From Hypomyces perniciosus (taxonomy: Eukaryota > Ascomycota > Sordariomycetes > Hypocreales > Hypocreaceae): DNA of 64,000 nt. Where the stretch lies: NCBI GenBank assembly GCA_008477525.1, contig SPDT01000001.1, positions 5,084,001 to 5,148,000 on the forward strand. Reading direction: 5' to 3'. Under the pieces are notes generated by a model. It was not told where the DNA came from, searched no databases, and worked only from the letters and a program-made list of their open reading frames with translations. The translations under genes were made by a program, and so were the position numbers. This document shows positions 21,422-31,815 of the stretch, piece by piece. Every line of letters starts with the position of its first letter. Position 1 is the first letter of the stretch.

Positions 21422-21751
21422 CTATCTTTCTGTCACCACTATCCCACATAAAAAACCCCTGAGTTGATTGATTTCATTTTGGTACAAATCCCTCTGTTGT
21501 GTGAGATGTTCAAGTTGCTGCTGTACCTGTTGTAGCTTTGCTTCAGTTTCGGCAATCTTCCCCAGTACCGCTTGCCTATTGCGATAGCGTCTGGACGCCC
21601 CAGCACCACGCCCTCGGCCCTCGGCTGCTTCCCTCCATGCCCGTGAACGGTCTATGGGAATCAAAATCGGTGCCTCGTTTCCTGGCAGAGACATATTAAG
21701 TTTTTTTGCTTCCATTCCATTGAATACCTGCATGGTTGGCTCCTTGGTCAT
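21422..21751 (-). pseudogene. bZIP-like protein, N-terminally truncated copy
   Basis: This 109-codon frame carries a basic region (ASRRYRNRQAVL) followed by heptads (AKLQQVQQQLEHLTQQRDL), typical of the short fungal bZIP-like proteins that have a VPVD/IPID...R lead-in. Its partner at 53489-54073 extends much further upstream, so this copy has lost its N terminus. It lies tail-to-tail with the zinc-cluster pseudogene, as in the second block. It may still give a DNA-binding, dimerising peptide, but I treat it as a fragment. Confidence 0.55.
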
Positions 21752-21986
21752 GCTCGAAAAGAACCCACGCAGCTACTTTCCATGTACTCAACGCGTCTCC
21801 AAGCTGTGGTAGGGCTCAAGACTTCATCGGGAATTCCAGGGACTTCACTATTCGGCGTTACTATTAGCTGGTTAAGTGCTTGTTAAATGGTTACTAACAA
21901 TCGACAAATTTCTCTATTCCGAACCAAGCCTTGATACTCTGCGACTGTCTCAACAGTAAGATAGGTGGCGAACCACAGTCCCATCT

Positions 21987-22208
21987 TCACCTCTTATCAA
22001 GCACGACTTCATCACGGCCCACCGAAATGTTTCCACAACCAAGACTGTTATTCTCCCTCTGTAGCACGATAGGACCTCCCTCGCCACTGTACTTCACCTC
22101 CATTGAAAGGCTGCCAATGCAAGCAAGAAGCGACCTATGTAGCAAGATATGTGCGGTCTTGTCGTCCTCCCGAGTACGGATGAACGGTTGCGGCGGCATG
22201 TTGTCCAT
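21987..22208 (-). pseudogene. Fragment related to the acidic protein at 25228
   Basis: The 73-codon frame aligns with the C-terminal part of the 179-residue protein at 25228-25767: shared DKT.HI..HR.LL, CIGSLSMEV/CLDSLSIKV, IVLQR/IMLQR and VDRDG-like steps. The acidic N-terminal half is absent. It is probably a broken paralogue. Confidence 0.5.
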
Positions 22209-22321
22209 CAGATAGCTGATTGCGCTGTAATGTATGACGATTATCCAAGGCCGATGTTTTCACACTCATGTTAGCGTATAGGGGCAGTCAATAGCGATCA
22301 GCGCTATATTATTGATTGATA

Positions 22322-22508
22322 TGATGTTGTCGGATAGCGTGGATTGGTGGGAAATGGCCGTAGAAGGAAACACGAAGGAAATTGCCATGTGGAACACAAG
22401 GAGGATCTAAGAGAGTGAAGAAGAAGAACGCGACGCGTTCTTCTAGCACTATAAAATGGCTGGCCGGAAAACTATCAGTGATGGAGACATGGTTCCTAAG
22501 ACAACAGA
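22322..22508 (-). mobile_element. MITE-like repeat 'P', copy B
   Basis: This is the inverted copy of the repeat at 13735-13915. The palindrome is at 22424-22442. The termini begin TGTTGTCGGATAGC and TGTTGTCTTAGG, so a 7-bp TGTTGTC inverted repeat ends the element. Two overlapping ORFs of 70 and 81 codons here are by-products of the element. Confidence 0.6.
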
Positions 22509-22741
22509 AAGGAGAACGCAATGAAGAAGCAATTGAGGTGCTATTCGACCCCTATTCGCGTGTGATGACTGCTGACTACACGATCCTCGATACGCGACAG
22601 ATGTATTCTTTCGATCGTAATTTGTGATAAACACTGAGGATCATGCGGTGCTTCCCTAGATTTTCAAGTATATAGATATCAAAGTCCATCGTTCCACTCG
22701 TTCGGTTCATCCACCAGGCGTTCAATACTAAGCACTAAAAG

Positions 22742-24016
22742 TCAATTCTCCTGTGACACTAGAGTCTCCTCAATAAGCAGAACTCCGATAAGCATCAAGT
22801 CCCAATCGTCAGGCATATCCAAGAGGCCAACAGACCCTGGCCGGGGGAGAGCGTAAATTATATCATCCCAACGGTTTTCATCCCATAGAGTTGCGCCCCA
22901 GAGATTAAAGTGTCCACCCAACAAAGTCGACTCATGCCGGATCAGGTCAGATAGTTGCGGATCACCACCAAGCACCTCAATCTGCCTGTCTTCGAATCTC
23001 CTCCATGATTGGAAATTCCCCTGGTCGTCTTTCCAGAATGGCCGGTAGCGTTGAAAGTGCTCCCTCCATTTCCGGGACCAGCTATTACGTAGTGCTTGAG
23101 AAAGAATTGCGTCAAAGGCGAAGCCACGCTCATATAATTTAGGTAGCTCTTGTGATTTGGTAACCTCTTTCAACCTAGACGGACCAATCAAGCAAAGTGC
23201 ACGGTGAATACCATCAAGACCGGAAACCAAAATGCAGAAGAGCGATTGATCGTCTACTACTTGGTCACAGGCTATTATGTTAGTATTAGCTGCTAAGCGG
23301 ATAGATACAACTGTGAGAAACCTACTGATACCATAGAATGCTCTTCGAAAATATGCCTTAATTCCGACGACTTGAAATAACTCCCACGGCGCCATCAGAC
23401 GCTCGACAATGCACTGGTGAAACTCGTTTCGGAAACGGTCGAAATGGTATGCATTATGGTGTGGTCTGGTAGCCAAGTTTTGACAGAGGGAAGAAAGAAT
23501 ATTAAAAAGATAAATCGCCTGATGAACTCGGATGCGCTCCGACAGAGATGGCTTAGGGAAACGGACGGCGTTCCATAATGGGAATAATTTTTGCTTTTCT
23601 CCATAGGAACAATCTCCAATCACTAGCCTACATAGCTCCGCAACCTTCTTCTCTGTACGAGAAATTAGTAGAGCCTCTCGCAGTGAAACAGTAACGGTTT
23701 CTGCGTCATCACGGCGGCGGCGAAGCCTGTCAAGGTACAACGTAATATCGCTAAAGTCGTTAATAAATTCAAAGTTGGGTAAGGAATGATTCCCGTTGAG
23801 AAAAATGAAGTTCACGATTGCGTGGGCGTAGGTTTCGTGAGGAAGCTCATTCTTAAGGACAGAAGTTGTGATCAGTTTCTTATAACATGAAAAGGCTTTG
23901 TAGAACAAAGGATGAGCTAGAACCGCATTTTCCAAAGAGTTGACATCTGGCAAGAACTCAAGGAGTTTGCAGACAAGGTCAATTGGAACAGCAGTGACCG
24001 AAGCCTTTAACCGCAT
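22742..24016 (-). CDS. F-box-like protein
   Basis: Exon 1 is 24016-23326 and exon 2 is 23271-22742, separated by a 54-nt intron with GTAGGT donor, TACTAAC branch and AATAG acceptor, giving 406 residues. Residues about 8-50 form an F-box-like helix set (AVPIDLVCKLLEFLPDVNSL, then AHPLFYKAF). F-box proteins link substrates to SCF ubiquitin ligases. The remainder is helical without a known module. The frame is open upstream to 24295, but that part encodes transposon-end sequence repeated nearby, so I start at the ATG in the innermost repeat. That ATG (CAAAATGCGG) lies in the repeat itself. Confidence 0.6.
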   Translation of the reverse strand: MRLKASVTAVPIDLVCKLLEFLPDVNSLENAVLAHPLFYKAFSCYKKLITTSVLKNELPHETYAHAIVNFIFLNGNHSLPNFEFINDFSDITLYLDRLRRRRDDAETVTVSLREALLISRTEKKVAELCRLVIGDCSYGEKQKLFPLWNAVRFPKPSLSERIRVHQAIYLFNILSSLCQNLATRPHHNAYHFDRFRNEFHQCIVERLMAPWELFQVVGIKAYFRRAFYGISRFLTVVSIRLAANTNIIACDQVVDDQSLFCILVSGLDGIHRALCLIGPSRLKEVTKSQELPKLYERGFAFDAILSQALRNSWSRKWREHFQRYRPFWKDDQGNFQSWRRFEDRQIEVLGGDPQLSDLIRHESTLLGGHFNLWGATLWDENRWDDIIYALPRPGSVGLLDMPDDWDLMLIGVLLIEETLVSQEN

Positions 24017-24240
24017 TTTGTATGTATGGAGTTTCTCCGGGCAAGGACCATGTTCTAGCCCGCTGTAATAAGAATTTATGTATGTATGATTGAGGGCGGC
24101 GTACTTCTTCATGTATGCCAGCATAAGATGGAACAACATGGTTATACGAAGTACTCCGTACAGGTGACTGAAATCAGTCCGCATTTTGTACGTATAGATT
24201 TTCTCCGGGCACCGACCATGCCTTAACCCACTGTGGATGG
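24011..24240. repeat. Two solo ends of element 'G'
   Basis: Two imperfect copies of a CCGCATTTTG...CTCCGGGCA...GACCATG block lie about 166 bp apart (from 24012 and 24178). The same block forms the inner part of the left terminus of element G at about 24632. They look like solo ends or nested fragments directly upstream of the F-box gene. Confidence 0.55.
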
Positions 24241-24625
24241 CAATTGCATGAGATTGACTAATACAAGTATAAGAGTACTCCATATGTAATTCCACAACAT
24301 GGGTCGAGCATTAAACGGAACAAAACCATAACGGTACCCAATATGAGAGGGACCAGAAACGGTTGAATGCTTCTTAGAGGGGAATGGCAAGTTTAGGATT
24401 TTACGCCTCGGCATATGGATATATCGGGTACAGTGCGTATTGCTGTCTATTTACACGTGGAACTTTAGAAGCACTCAACTGGAATCCTAAAATGGTTTAT
24501 AAAGTTGATGCCCAAAGTATCCGAACGTCAGCCATTTTACACCAACACATTCAAATTCAGAATATACATACATACATATAAGAACACTCCACCAAGAGCA
24601 TATTTGATACACTAGAGTGCGAAAT

Positions 24626-25056
24626 GAGTGTCCGCATTTTGCATCTATAGAAAGTTTCTGGGCACAGACCATGGCTCTGGCTTCTGTAGCCTATACTTCT
24701 ATAAACACAGCCTAACCGTGCTTTGTTACATAATGTTTACCTAACATTACATAAGAACAATTTCGCCATTGCTATATAGAGGGGAGCGGCAAGAAACTGC
24801 CGAAAGTCGCTCTAGGCTTTTTATCAATAGAAAAACCTTTAGATCCAGAAGTGTTGTATTTTAAAGTTGCTGTTCTTGACTTTGAAGAATAAGAAAGATC
24901 AAAATCTCAATTTATAACATTAAAAAGCCACAAATGGCTTTTGTTAGGCTAACGTTAGAGAACAACCTGCCAAGCTTTATTGTATAGTAGTGGCTACAGC
25001 AGGCAGTCTGGTCCGTGCCCAGAGAGTTTCTAAACACGCAAATCGCGGACACTGGA
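24626..25056 (-). mobile_element. MITE-like element 'G', copy 2
   Basis: This diverged, inverted relative of the element at 13927-14358 has terminal GAGTGTCCGC / GCGGACACT sequences and a longer inner match (AGAAA..TTCTGGGCAC.GACCA). Internal landmarks such as the CTAACGTTAGAGAACAACCTG block are shared. No coding capacity is seen. Confidence 0.6.
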
Positions 25057-25227
25057 TGTGGCTCATGTATGTAGATACTTAAACGGTCGTTAATAAAAAA
25101 AATAAAAAGAAGTGCGTATGTATGTATGTACATAAATACGATTCAAAGAGCTTACCATTTGAAGTGTTTAACTTAGGGTGCAACTTAGTGGGTTGCACCA
25201 TTACACAACATTTCGCAAGTCTCAGCT

Positions 25228-25767
25228 ATGTTCGGTGACCCTGAAGACTTAATTGATTGGGGTAGCGACCCTGAGCCAACTTTTTGTGGCCACCATGGCG
25301 CTGGTGTCATCTCTGCCGAATACACAGCACACGACACAAACAATGACACGGAGAGTAGCACCCACCGACGCGACACTAGCGATAGCACTATCAGTCCGGA
25401 TGATAATGCGACAAGTCGAGACAAAGTTCTTCGAAATCGAGAAGTGTCTGTGTCAGCTTTGGAATTAGTGCTACATTTAAAATCTGGGCCAGACCTTATG
25501 TTCAACCGCGGTACCCATTACAAGCTTTGGGTGGACAAGACTTCGCATATCTGGCCACATAGATTGCTTTTAGTTTGTCTTGATAGCCTTTCAATTAAGG
25601 TAAGGTGCAGTGGGAAAGATGATTTTATCATGCTACAAAGGAAGGACAACACTTGGCTAGGCTATAACACTTTTGAGAATCTGTCGGTGGACCGAGACGG
25701 AGCCTCACGCTTAATAATAGGTGAAGATGCAACTGCATACTTAACACCTATCCCGCCACCACGATGA
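25228..25767 (+). CDS. Unrecognised acidic protein, 179 aa
   Basis: This uninterrupted frame starts MFGDPEDLIDWGSDPEP. The first 75 residues are acidic, rich in Ser, Thr and Asp. The second half is a compact, probably beta-rich region (LVLHLKSGPDLMFN, HRLLLVCLDSLSIKVRCSG). A truncated relative is at 21987-22208. No known domain is visible to me. Confidence 0.5.
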   Translation: MFGDPEDLIDWGSDPEPTFCGHHGAGVISAEYTAHDTNNDTESSTHRRDTSDSTISPDDNATSRDKVLRNREVSVSALELVLHLKSGPDLMFNRGTHYKLWVDKTSHIWPHRLLLVCLDSLSIKVRCSGKDDFIMLQRKDNTWLGYNTFENLSVDRDGASRLIIGEDATAYLTPIPPPR

Positions 25768-25864
25768 TGGTTACGGGCTAGTTTGTACTAGAGGAGTGGT
25801 ATGAATAAGGAAAAGAGGTGTAATTGGATATATCATTGCATTTTTTATTACATATTATTACAGC

Positions 25865-25965
25865 TAGCTGTCGGATAAGGTATATAACATCATTTAAGCT
25901 ACCACTGTAATACATAACAGAGTAGGCCTATACTTTTGCCGTAGTGATGAAATCTGACACTAGCT
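25865..25965 (+). repeat. Dispersed repeat 'T', copy 1
   Basis: A stretch opening GGATAAGGTATATAACAT and passing through AGGCCTA.ACTTTTGC recurs in the same orientation at about 55420-55505. It is non-coding and AT-rich, and its type is unknown. Confidence 0.5.
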
Positions 25966-26564
25966 ATACATACATAATCACCTTGGACTTGGCGGGATTG
26001 TTCTGGGATGCCATATGTGTTCAGCAAGAGTCAGCTATTCGGCATTCCTGACCCAGTACGGCATGAAAATGGCTAGTATGCGGTCTACGGGCTGACTCCA
26101 TGTTATTTTCAATATGAATCATGTCGCTTGACCTGTATGTATCTACGGAGCAGGGCTGGGCTTGGTATGTACTCTATGTCTACTGTCTCACTAAATGATG
26201 AGGGGCAATAAATCAAATGGGGTCCCATATACTCCGTATATATATATACCTGCTCACAGCTTTTTAGTCAACTCTAGAAAATCGAGAATATGGCGGGTTT
26301 GCGCACTGAATCCCTCGCCACCTATAACGTCAGGAACATTGCTAGAGAGAATGAAAGAGGAAATCAATTTTGCTCTTAACAATAGATCAAGCTAGAACTT
26401 GCAGACTTCGCTTGTTCATTGCTTATAAGGCCAGTACAGTTAAGAGCGCCCAGATGAGGCGCGTGTTGTTGCGTATCTAGCTACGTGTGGTCAGTGGTCA
26501 TCACACACGAAGATGGGTCAAAATAAAACCTCCATTGCTTCTTTATTTTAGCTTTCTCTTCTGT

Positions 26565-26735
26565 TGTCTGAGGAACCTGTGTTGATCACAGATAGTTTTC
26601 CAGCCAGCCATCTTATAGTGCTAGAAGAACGCGTCGCGTTCTTTTCTACTCTTTTAGATCCTCGTGTTCCACAAAGCAACTTCCTTCGTGTTTCCTTCCG
26701 CCACTAATTTCCACCAATCCACGCTATCCGACACG
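26565..26735 (+). mobile_element. MITE-like repeat 'P', copy C
   Basis: This copy has the same orientation as copy A; its palindrome is at 26625-26643. It begins TGTTGTCTGAGGAACC and ends CCACCAATCCACGCTATCCGACA. It is immediately followed by a GTCGTTAATAAAAAA tract that also occurs near 25090, close to element G copy 2. Confidence 0.6.
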
Positions 26736-26848
26736 TGTAATTAGATACTTAGCGGTCGTTAATAAAAAAAAAAGATAAAAACAGTTAAGAGCGCAATAAA
26801 ATTTTGATGCACCAAAATTTAAAGCTGAGTATTTATTTGGCTCGCTTG

Positions 26849-27478
26849 TTAAGATGTCATGGCGTATGTAACGCGCTCCGTCGGTGCAAGATCGCTTATT
26901 CCGATGCATCTTATCTCTAATGAGCTTTCAGTACTACTTGTGGCTGAGCTGAAGCGTTGGTAATTCTGTCTCCGGTGTCTATATTGTGTGGCGACGATAA
27001 ATATGGCGACAGCACACACAACACCGAGACCAACAATACCTATAGCAATAGCAGTCGTCTTCCGCTTAGGAAATTTTCTCTCTTCGGGGTTGACCACATC
27101 ACCGCTCCTCCCTGATTCCGACGATCCAGACGCTGTTAAAGTTTGACCTACAAATGTGAAAGGAATAGTGGATCTCTCCATTACAATTGTCGATGGAAGC
27201 GAATTAGTGATATAACTTATCACCTTGGTTGATTCAATGATAACAATCGAATATGTTGAGCCAATCGAACTACCAGGCAAATTCATTGCCATCACTAGTA
27301 CCAACAGAAAAATTTGGAGGCACCTGACGATAGAATTGCTCAAGTCCCAGCAGTCAGACGTTGAGTGAGGCAGGTATGTACGCAAGTATTTTAAATTATT
27401 GCAACTCTTGCCACATAAAACCAGTAGATGCATTGAGCCGAAGTCTGTTACGACTGATAGATAAATACATAGATACAT
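26849..27478 (-). CDS. Single-pass membrane protein, unrecognised
   Basis: The reliable part has a hydrophobic leader (CLQIFLLVLVMAMNLPGSS), a Ser/Thr-rich outer segment of about 65 residues, one transmembrane helix (AIAIGIVGLGVVCAVAIFIV) and a short basic/Ser-rich inner tail beginning RHRRQNYQRF. That is the layout of small type I surface proteins or WSC/mid2-like sensors, without their Cys-rich head. The first 60 codons of the open frame do not look like a natural start, so a 5' intron or a later start is likely. Confidence 0.4.
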   Translation of the reverse strand: MYLCIYLSVVTDFGSMHLLVLCGKSCNNLKYLRTYLPHSTSDCWDLSNSIVRCLQIFLLVLVMAMNLPGSSIGSTYSIVIIESTKVISYITNSLPSTIVMERSTIPFTFVGQTLTASGSSESGRSGDVVNPEERKFPKRKTTAIAIGIVGLGVVCAVAIFIVATQYRHRRQNYQRFSSATSSTESSLEIRCIGISDLAPTERVTYAMTS

Positions 27479-27804
27479 AGTTTTGGCCTACCGCTGAAAT
27501 AGTCGTATCGAAACCAGTGACTTGGTGAGGCTACTCCGGCCATTAGTGGAACTCACTCGTAACAGCCAATTTTGATTTCTAATATTTCTCTATCAAGTTT
27601 GAGTCGCCAGATGCGTTGCCCTTTCGGCTCAGCTGCCGGGCGTTAATAAATTGTCTGCCTGATTCCACAGAGAAGTGATCTCGCAGGAAAGAGCAGAAAT
27701 TGGACAATGGAAGTGCTTTACGGAGATTAGGACAAAATTTGGGGATTTTTTATGTAAAATATTAATAGTGCACTTTTTGACTTATATTTGGGACGTAATA
27801 AAGT

Positions 27805-28182
27805 ACTGTCCTAGGAAACTATACTGTCCTAGGAAACTATACTGTCCTAGGAAGCTACACTGTCCCAGGAAACTATACTGTCCTAGGAAATAGTGCTGTC
27901 CTAGGAAGCTACACTGTCCCAGGAAACTATACTGTCCTAGGAAGCTACACTGTCCCAGGAAACTATACTGTCCTAGGAAACTATACTGTCCTAGGAAGCT
28001 ACACTGTCCCAGGAAACTATACTGTCCCAGGAAACTATACTGTCCTAGGAAACTATACTGTCCTAGGAAGCTACACTGTCCCAGGAAACTATACTGTCCT
28101 AGGAAATAGTGCTGTCCTAGGAAGCTACATTGTCCCAGGAAACTATACTGTCCTAGGAAACTGTCCTGTCCTGGGAAACATT
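27805..28182. repeat. 18-bp minisatellite, about 20 units
   Basis: The unit is ACTGTCCTAGGAAACTAT, with recurring variants (CCCAGG, GAAGCTAC, GAAATAGT, initial G). I count 20 clear units and a degenerate twenty-first. Because 18 is a multiple of three, the minus strand stays open and would encode an FLGQ[YCH]S hexapeptide repeat, which I regard as a consequence of the repeat. Each unit has a CCTAGG palindrome or its CCCAGG variant. The array ends exactly where cyclin homology begins. Confidence 0.9.
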
Positions 28183-28717
28183 CAAGCAATTCCACCCTGG
28201 AGGAAACGCGTCGCTTATCCTAGCCACCAAGTACCTTCACGACTGTCCGCCCAAGAACAAACACTGGGTTTCCGAAAACTTGTTGATCGATTTCAGTAAA
28301 GACGAAGTCAACTCGATGGAGAAGCAGCTTATATGTATACTTGAGTGGAATCTGAGTATTACGGAATACGATTTATACGCGGAGTTGGAGCCTTTTCTAG
28401 AACCACTAAGAGCGCGCATTACCGAGAGCCAAATGACACAGAGGGGGACAGAGAGAAGAACAAAGGCAACGAGGCCGGCAAGCTCGCAGGCATATTGGGG
28501 GCACTCAAAATCAGCACAGCCGCTCTTTAAGCGACTTCTCGCATACCCTGAGAGCTGCACTAGGCTACTTTCCAGCCGACGGCAGAATGCAGCACCATGG
28601 AGGCGGGGAGGGAATCACAATGATGGTAGTCGCCATGCGTTAAGCAGCCACTACAGAAAGAAATCTTGTACTACTCATATGCACCCGAACTACGACATGG
28701 CCACCGGCTCAGAGTAA
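28181..28717 (+). pseudogene. Cyclin (Pcl-type) fragment lacking its N terminus
   Basis: The frame encodes the second half of a cyclin box: NASLILATKYLHDC, then NKHWVSENLLIDFSKDEVN, then MEKQLICILEWNLSITEYD. This matches fungal Pho85-type or G1 cyclins, where the helix after 'LILASKFL' contacts the kinase. A stop lies in frame inside the adjoining minisatellite and no upstream exon with the first cyclin helices is visible. The C-terminal tail is unstructured and basic. It is probably non-functional unless spliced to an unseen exon. Confidence 0.6.
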
Positions 28718-29543
28718 TATTTAGCTCTACCTCTGCGTAACTTTATTCTTGACAAGATCCACATCCCAAACTCCCTCCAATCAGATAGTTTACTATGCTA
28801 CACGTGGCAGCGCTACAGACGAGGTATTGCTCACAATATAGCATCGCGGTTTATTGTTCTACAATTCTTATATTAATAGTAGTGCGACGTGTATATATCG
28901 GTAAAAGCTTCCATGCTGGGAGATGCGCCGTGTGAAGAGATAACATTGTACCCCGCTAAGTCGACGACGATGTGGTCCCGGGTAGGCGTACGCCAGTTTG
29001 ATGCATCAACATCACGGCGAATGCAAGGAGCATATGCCACAAACTCAGGCAGCAACGGCGAAATACTGACAAGCGGCCGACCGGGTTGCCATAATGGTTA
29101 TTGGTAGATTTTTGCTGAGAGAAATCGATGATATTAACTACCATTATCAAGGAACGCCTCCCAGTTGGCCTGAAGTCACTGGGCGGGAGATGCTAAGGTT
29201 AAATGACTAATTGGTTCAGTCTCGCCAAGATAAAAATGATGGGTTAGTCACTGTTAGCAACTCGCAGCTTCTCAGTCAAACACCACCCCGTCAACCTCTG
29301 GTGAAAGCCAAGGCCAATTAGAATGATGACGGCTTCTATTTTCGGTAATCATGGCACCAAGTGGAGACAGAGCATTCCCAGCATTCAAGGGTGATCTCCA
29401 TGTGGCATCATGCGACTGATCGTTGAGCTTAAATGTACTCCGTACACGGTGAGAAAGATGATGGCAGAGCCGTTGATTCCTGTCCTAATGATGCATCATT
29501 GCTACTCGTTGTAAATTGATGCCTAGTACATAATAGCACTGCT
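28718..29543. other. Gap without a supported gene
   Basis: Short overlapping frames of 60-72 codons on both strands (28873-29150) have no motif. An ACTCCGTA 8-mer sits at about 29435. Confidence 0.4.
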
Positions 29544-30256
29544 TTAGCAATTCTCAAAGGAGTTTCGTTTAATCGCCTCACAGAGTTCATCTCGTAGTGC
29601 TGATAACGAGGTTGGGATGGAGTCCAGAGCATGCAAGCACCTGCCCAGGAGAATTTGGTTGGCAGCGAACTGGTCCGCCGTCTCTCGACATTCCTGGGCG
29701 AGTCGCTCACAGTCACTCAGAGCTACCTCTAGCTCCCTTCTCAATCGTTCCTTCTCAGCTTCATCCACTTCCAGTCTTTGCTGCATCACTAGTAGCTGCT
29801 GCCACAACACCTCAGCCTTATCATATGGTTTCTGCACATCGACCGTCTCTGCTGTTGAATTTTCGGCGGAGTCTGATTGTGGGGCCAGGAACTTGCTGAC
29901 TTTGGAAGGCGCAATTGCCTCAAAACTTACGCCTAGTCCAGAGCAGATCTCCATATACGCTGAGAGTTTCTGCTCACCCAGGTTCTTTGAGAATAGGTGC
30001 GCCGCCTCAGGCCTATACAACCAGCAGTACCCGTCTTTAGCGGTGTTGGTCAAGCGGACCCTGGCTGGCTTCACGACCACATCAGTTTTCTGTCCTAGGT
30101 TGCGTTAACATTTGATGTGACTCGCCGCCGCCGTCTTTCTCTGTTGTGGATGCCTCTCTTACTGATGTGCTCTGCAAGTATCTCTCGACAATGTTTCTTT
30201 AGTTCTCTGCGGTTACGCTCGCCCGGTCTACCGGTCGTAGGATTTGGTGTGTCCAT
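29544..30256 (-). CDS. Coiled-coil protein, 214 aa
   Basis: Exon 1 (30256-30163) starts MDTPNPTTGRPGERNRRELK. It is joined over a 68-nt intron (GTAAGA donor, TTAAC branch, CCTAG acceptor, phase 1) to exon 2 (30094-29544). The open frame alone begins at a GTG, so the intron gives the only natural ATG. The protein has a basic head, a globular middle (DGYCWLYRPEAAHLFSKNLG) and a coiled coil at about residues 120-185 (LLVMQQRLEVDEAEKERL and on). I do not recognise a family. Confidence 0.55.
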
Positions 30257-30687
30257 CGTGGGTGGGGTAGAAGCCGGGCCGTCTTGCCATGTGCCACCTT
30301 TCTACAGAGCATGATTGACAGTAACCCATTGGCAGCGTTTCCATCCAGCGAAACATCTTCCCAGTTTTCTAATTTTTATGCTTTCTCTTGCCAGCAGAGC
30401 CGAACTCGACAGCTTCAGTGAGTCGCGAAGTGGACTTTGTGGTTGACAGGGAGATTATGGCAGGCAACAAATCGGGAAAAGCGCCGACACTACGGAGTAC
30501 GATGGGATGGTTTGGATGAGATGGCCATTTCTTGATCAGCCACAGCAACACACACTGCAATGGGTACAGAATACATAGCATTTTATTGGCTTTGAACCAA
30601 ACTGCAACGGCACGAGGCTCGCGAAAATAGGGTGACTAGGGCTGAAAGGAATTGGTATTTCTGCCCATTGCACTGCTGTTCCCCTTC

Positions 30688-31364
30688 TTATGCGCTTGGC
30701 AACGGCGGAAAGATACTGGGGTCGACGGTGTCCTGTCCTGCGACGGGGTACATATCCACCAACCTCTCAACCATATTTCTGATCTCTTGCATTCTCTCCT
30801 TACACCTGGAAACCAAGTTAGACGCTGGCTGGTAGTGGATCAAGGCTACTTACTCTTTCTTAAACTCCCATAACTCGCCAATCCTAATTGGGAAGATCAT
30901 CAGGCGGATGGGTACGTGACAAACGCGGTGGGATAACTTACGATCGATTGATGCTGTCTATGCTTTTTCCGTCAATGTCAGTGCTGCTGCATGCGTCTAA
31001 CAATATTTTATTATGACCTACTCCGCGGCAATGTGCCCGATCATTTGATGGATCTTGGCTATCTCATTAAGCACGTCATCATCAGCAGCCCTGCACGCAA
31101 TTAGTCACTGCAGCACGAAGGGGAGTGTAGGTATTACATCCTATTGGTCATGTTATGGGCACTGGTAAACGAGTGCGGAACGAGACGCGACTCAGATTGA
31201 GCCGTAAAGTCGCCAGATCCATGGGGCGGCTCGAATTGTATCTGCCGAGGCACCATACCGCTCCCTTGTGGCCTTCTGCCTAGAGGCAACGGTGTTATCC
31301 GTGGTCTTCGATTCCACGGCAGTGTCCTCCTGGATAGCAACTCTTGGCTCTCATAGGGGTACAT
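30688..31364 (-). CDS. Five-exon small protein with helical C terminus, 162 aa
   Basis: The exons are 31364-31138, 31090-31022, 30986-30942, 30883-30854 and 30805-30688. All four introns are phase 2 with GT...AG ends; the last three donors are GTAGGT, GTAAGT and GTAAGT. One exon is only 30 nt and one intron only 35 nt (38 nt with the next CAG), which is unusually short, so the middle is provisional. The product has a basic, disordered N-terminal half and a helical, probably coiled-coil C-terminal half (INRSIGELWEFKKECKERMQ). I do not recognise it. Confidence 0.45.
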
Positions 31365-31815
31365 GATGAATGATGATTCACGGATAAGTGCAATGAGTGT
31401 TTCTGGATGCTGAAAGGCTCATAGACTTTATAAATGTAGCCGGGCGTATGCAGTATACATAATTGGGGTTGCGCATCAACCAGAGTAAAAGGTAGAAACC
31501 CATTGGCATGGGAAAGACTGAATGTCTGTAACAGGCCGAATTCAACTACAGACCCTGAAAACAAACGACATTCCATGATGTTGCTGGATGCAACATGTTC
31601 ACTGTTGGGAGTTTGGGAGGGGCAGTAGGCCACAAATCCATAATTGGACGTTATGCACTTTTCGTCCAACAAGCACCTAAGGCGGACTTTACGGAGTACC
31701 CAATTTCGGATTCCTCTCGGCCATTTTTGGTCCGCCAACCGTTTATGCCATCGAACGCCTAACGCCATGACACATAGATGACAGGTCCAAAAATGCCCAA
31801 GCGGCGTCCTGCGGG

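Larger units (their letters stand above)
20300..21780. repeat. Segmental duplication of the zinc-cluster/bZIP pair, left copy
   Basis: The convergent regulator pair is repeated in the same order and orientation at about 52066-54080. Each copy has damage in a different gene: here the zinc-cluster gene and the bZIP 5' end, there the bZIP frame. Confidence 0.75.

Noticed and set aside
27805..28182. CRISPR-like regular repeat
   Set aside because: Units are directly adjacent with no spacers; it is a minisatellite in a eukaryotic context.
27782..28195. 137-codon minus-strand FLGQYS repeat protein
   Set aside because: The 18-bp minisatellite has no stop in this frame; no leader, splice or flanking conserved sequence supports a gene.
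31295..31768. 157-codon minus-strand frame
   Set aside because: It overlaps the first exon of the better supported five-exon gene in another frame and has no motif.
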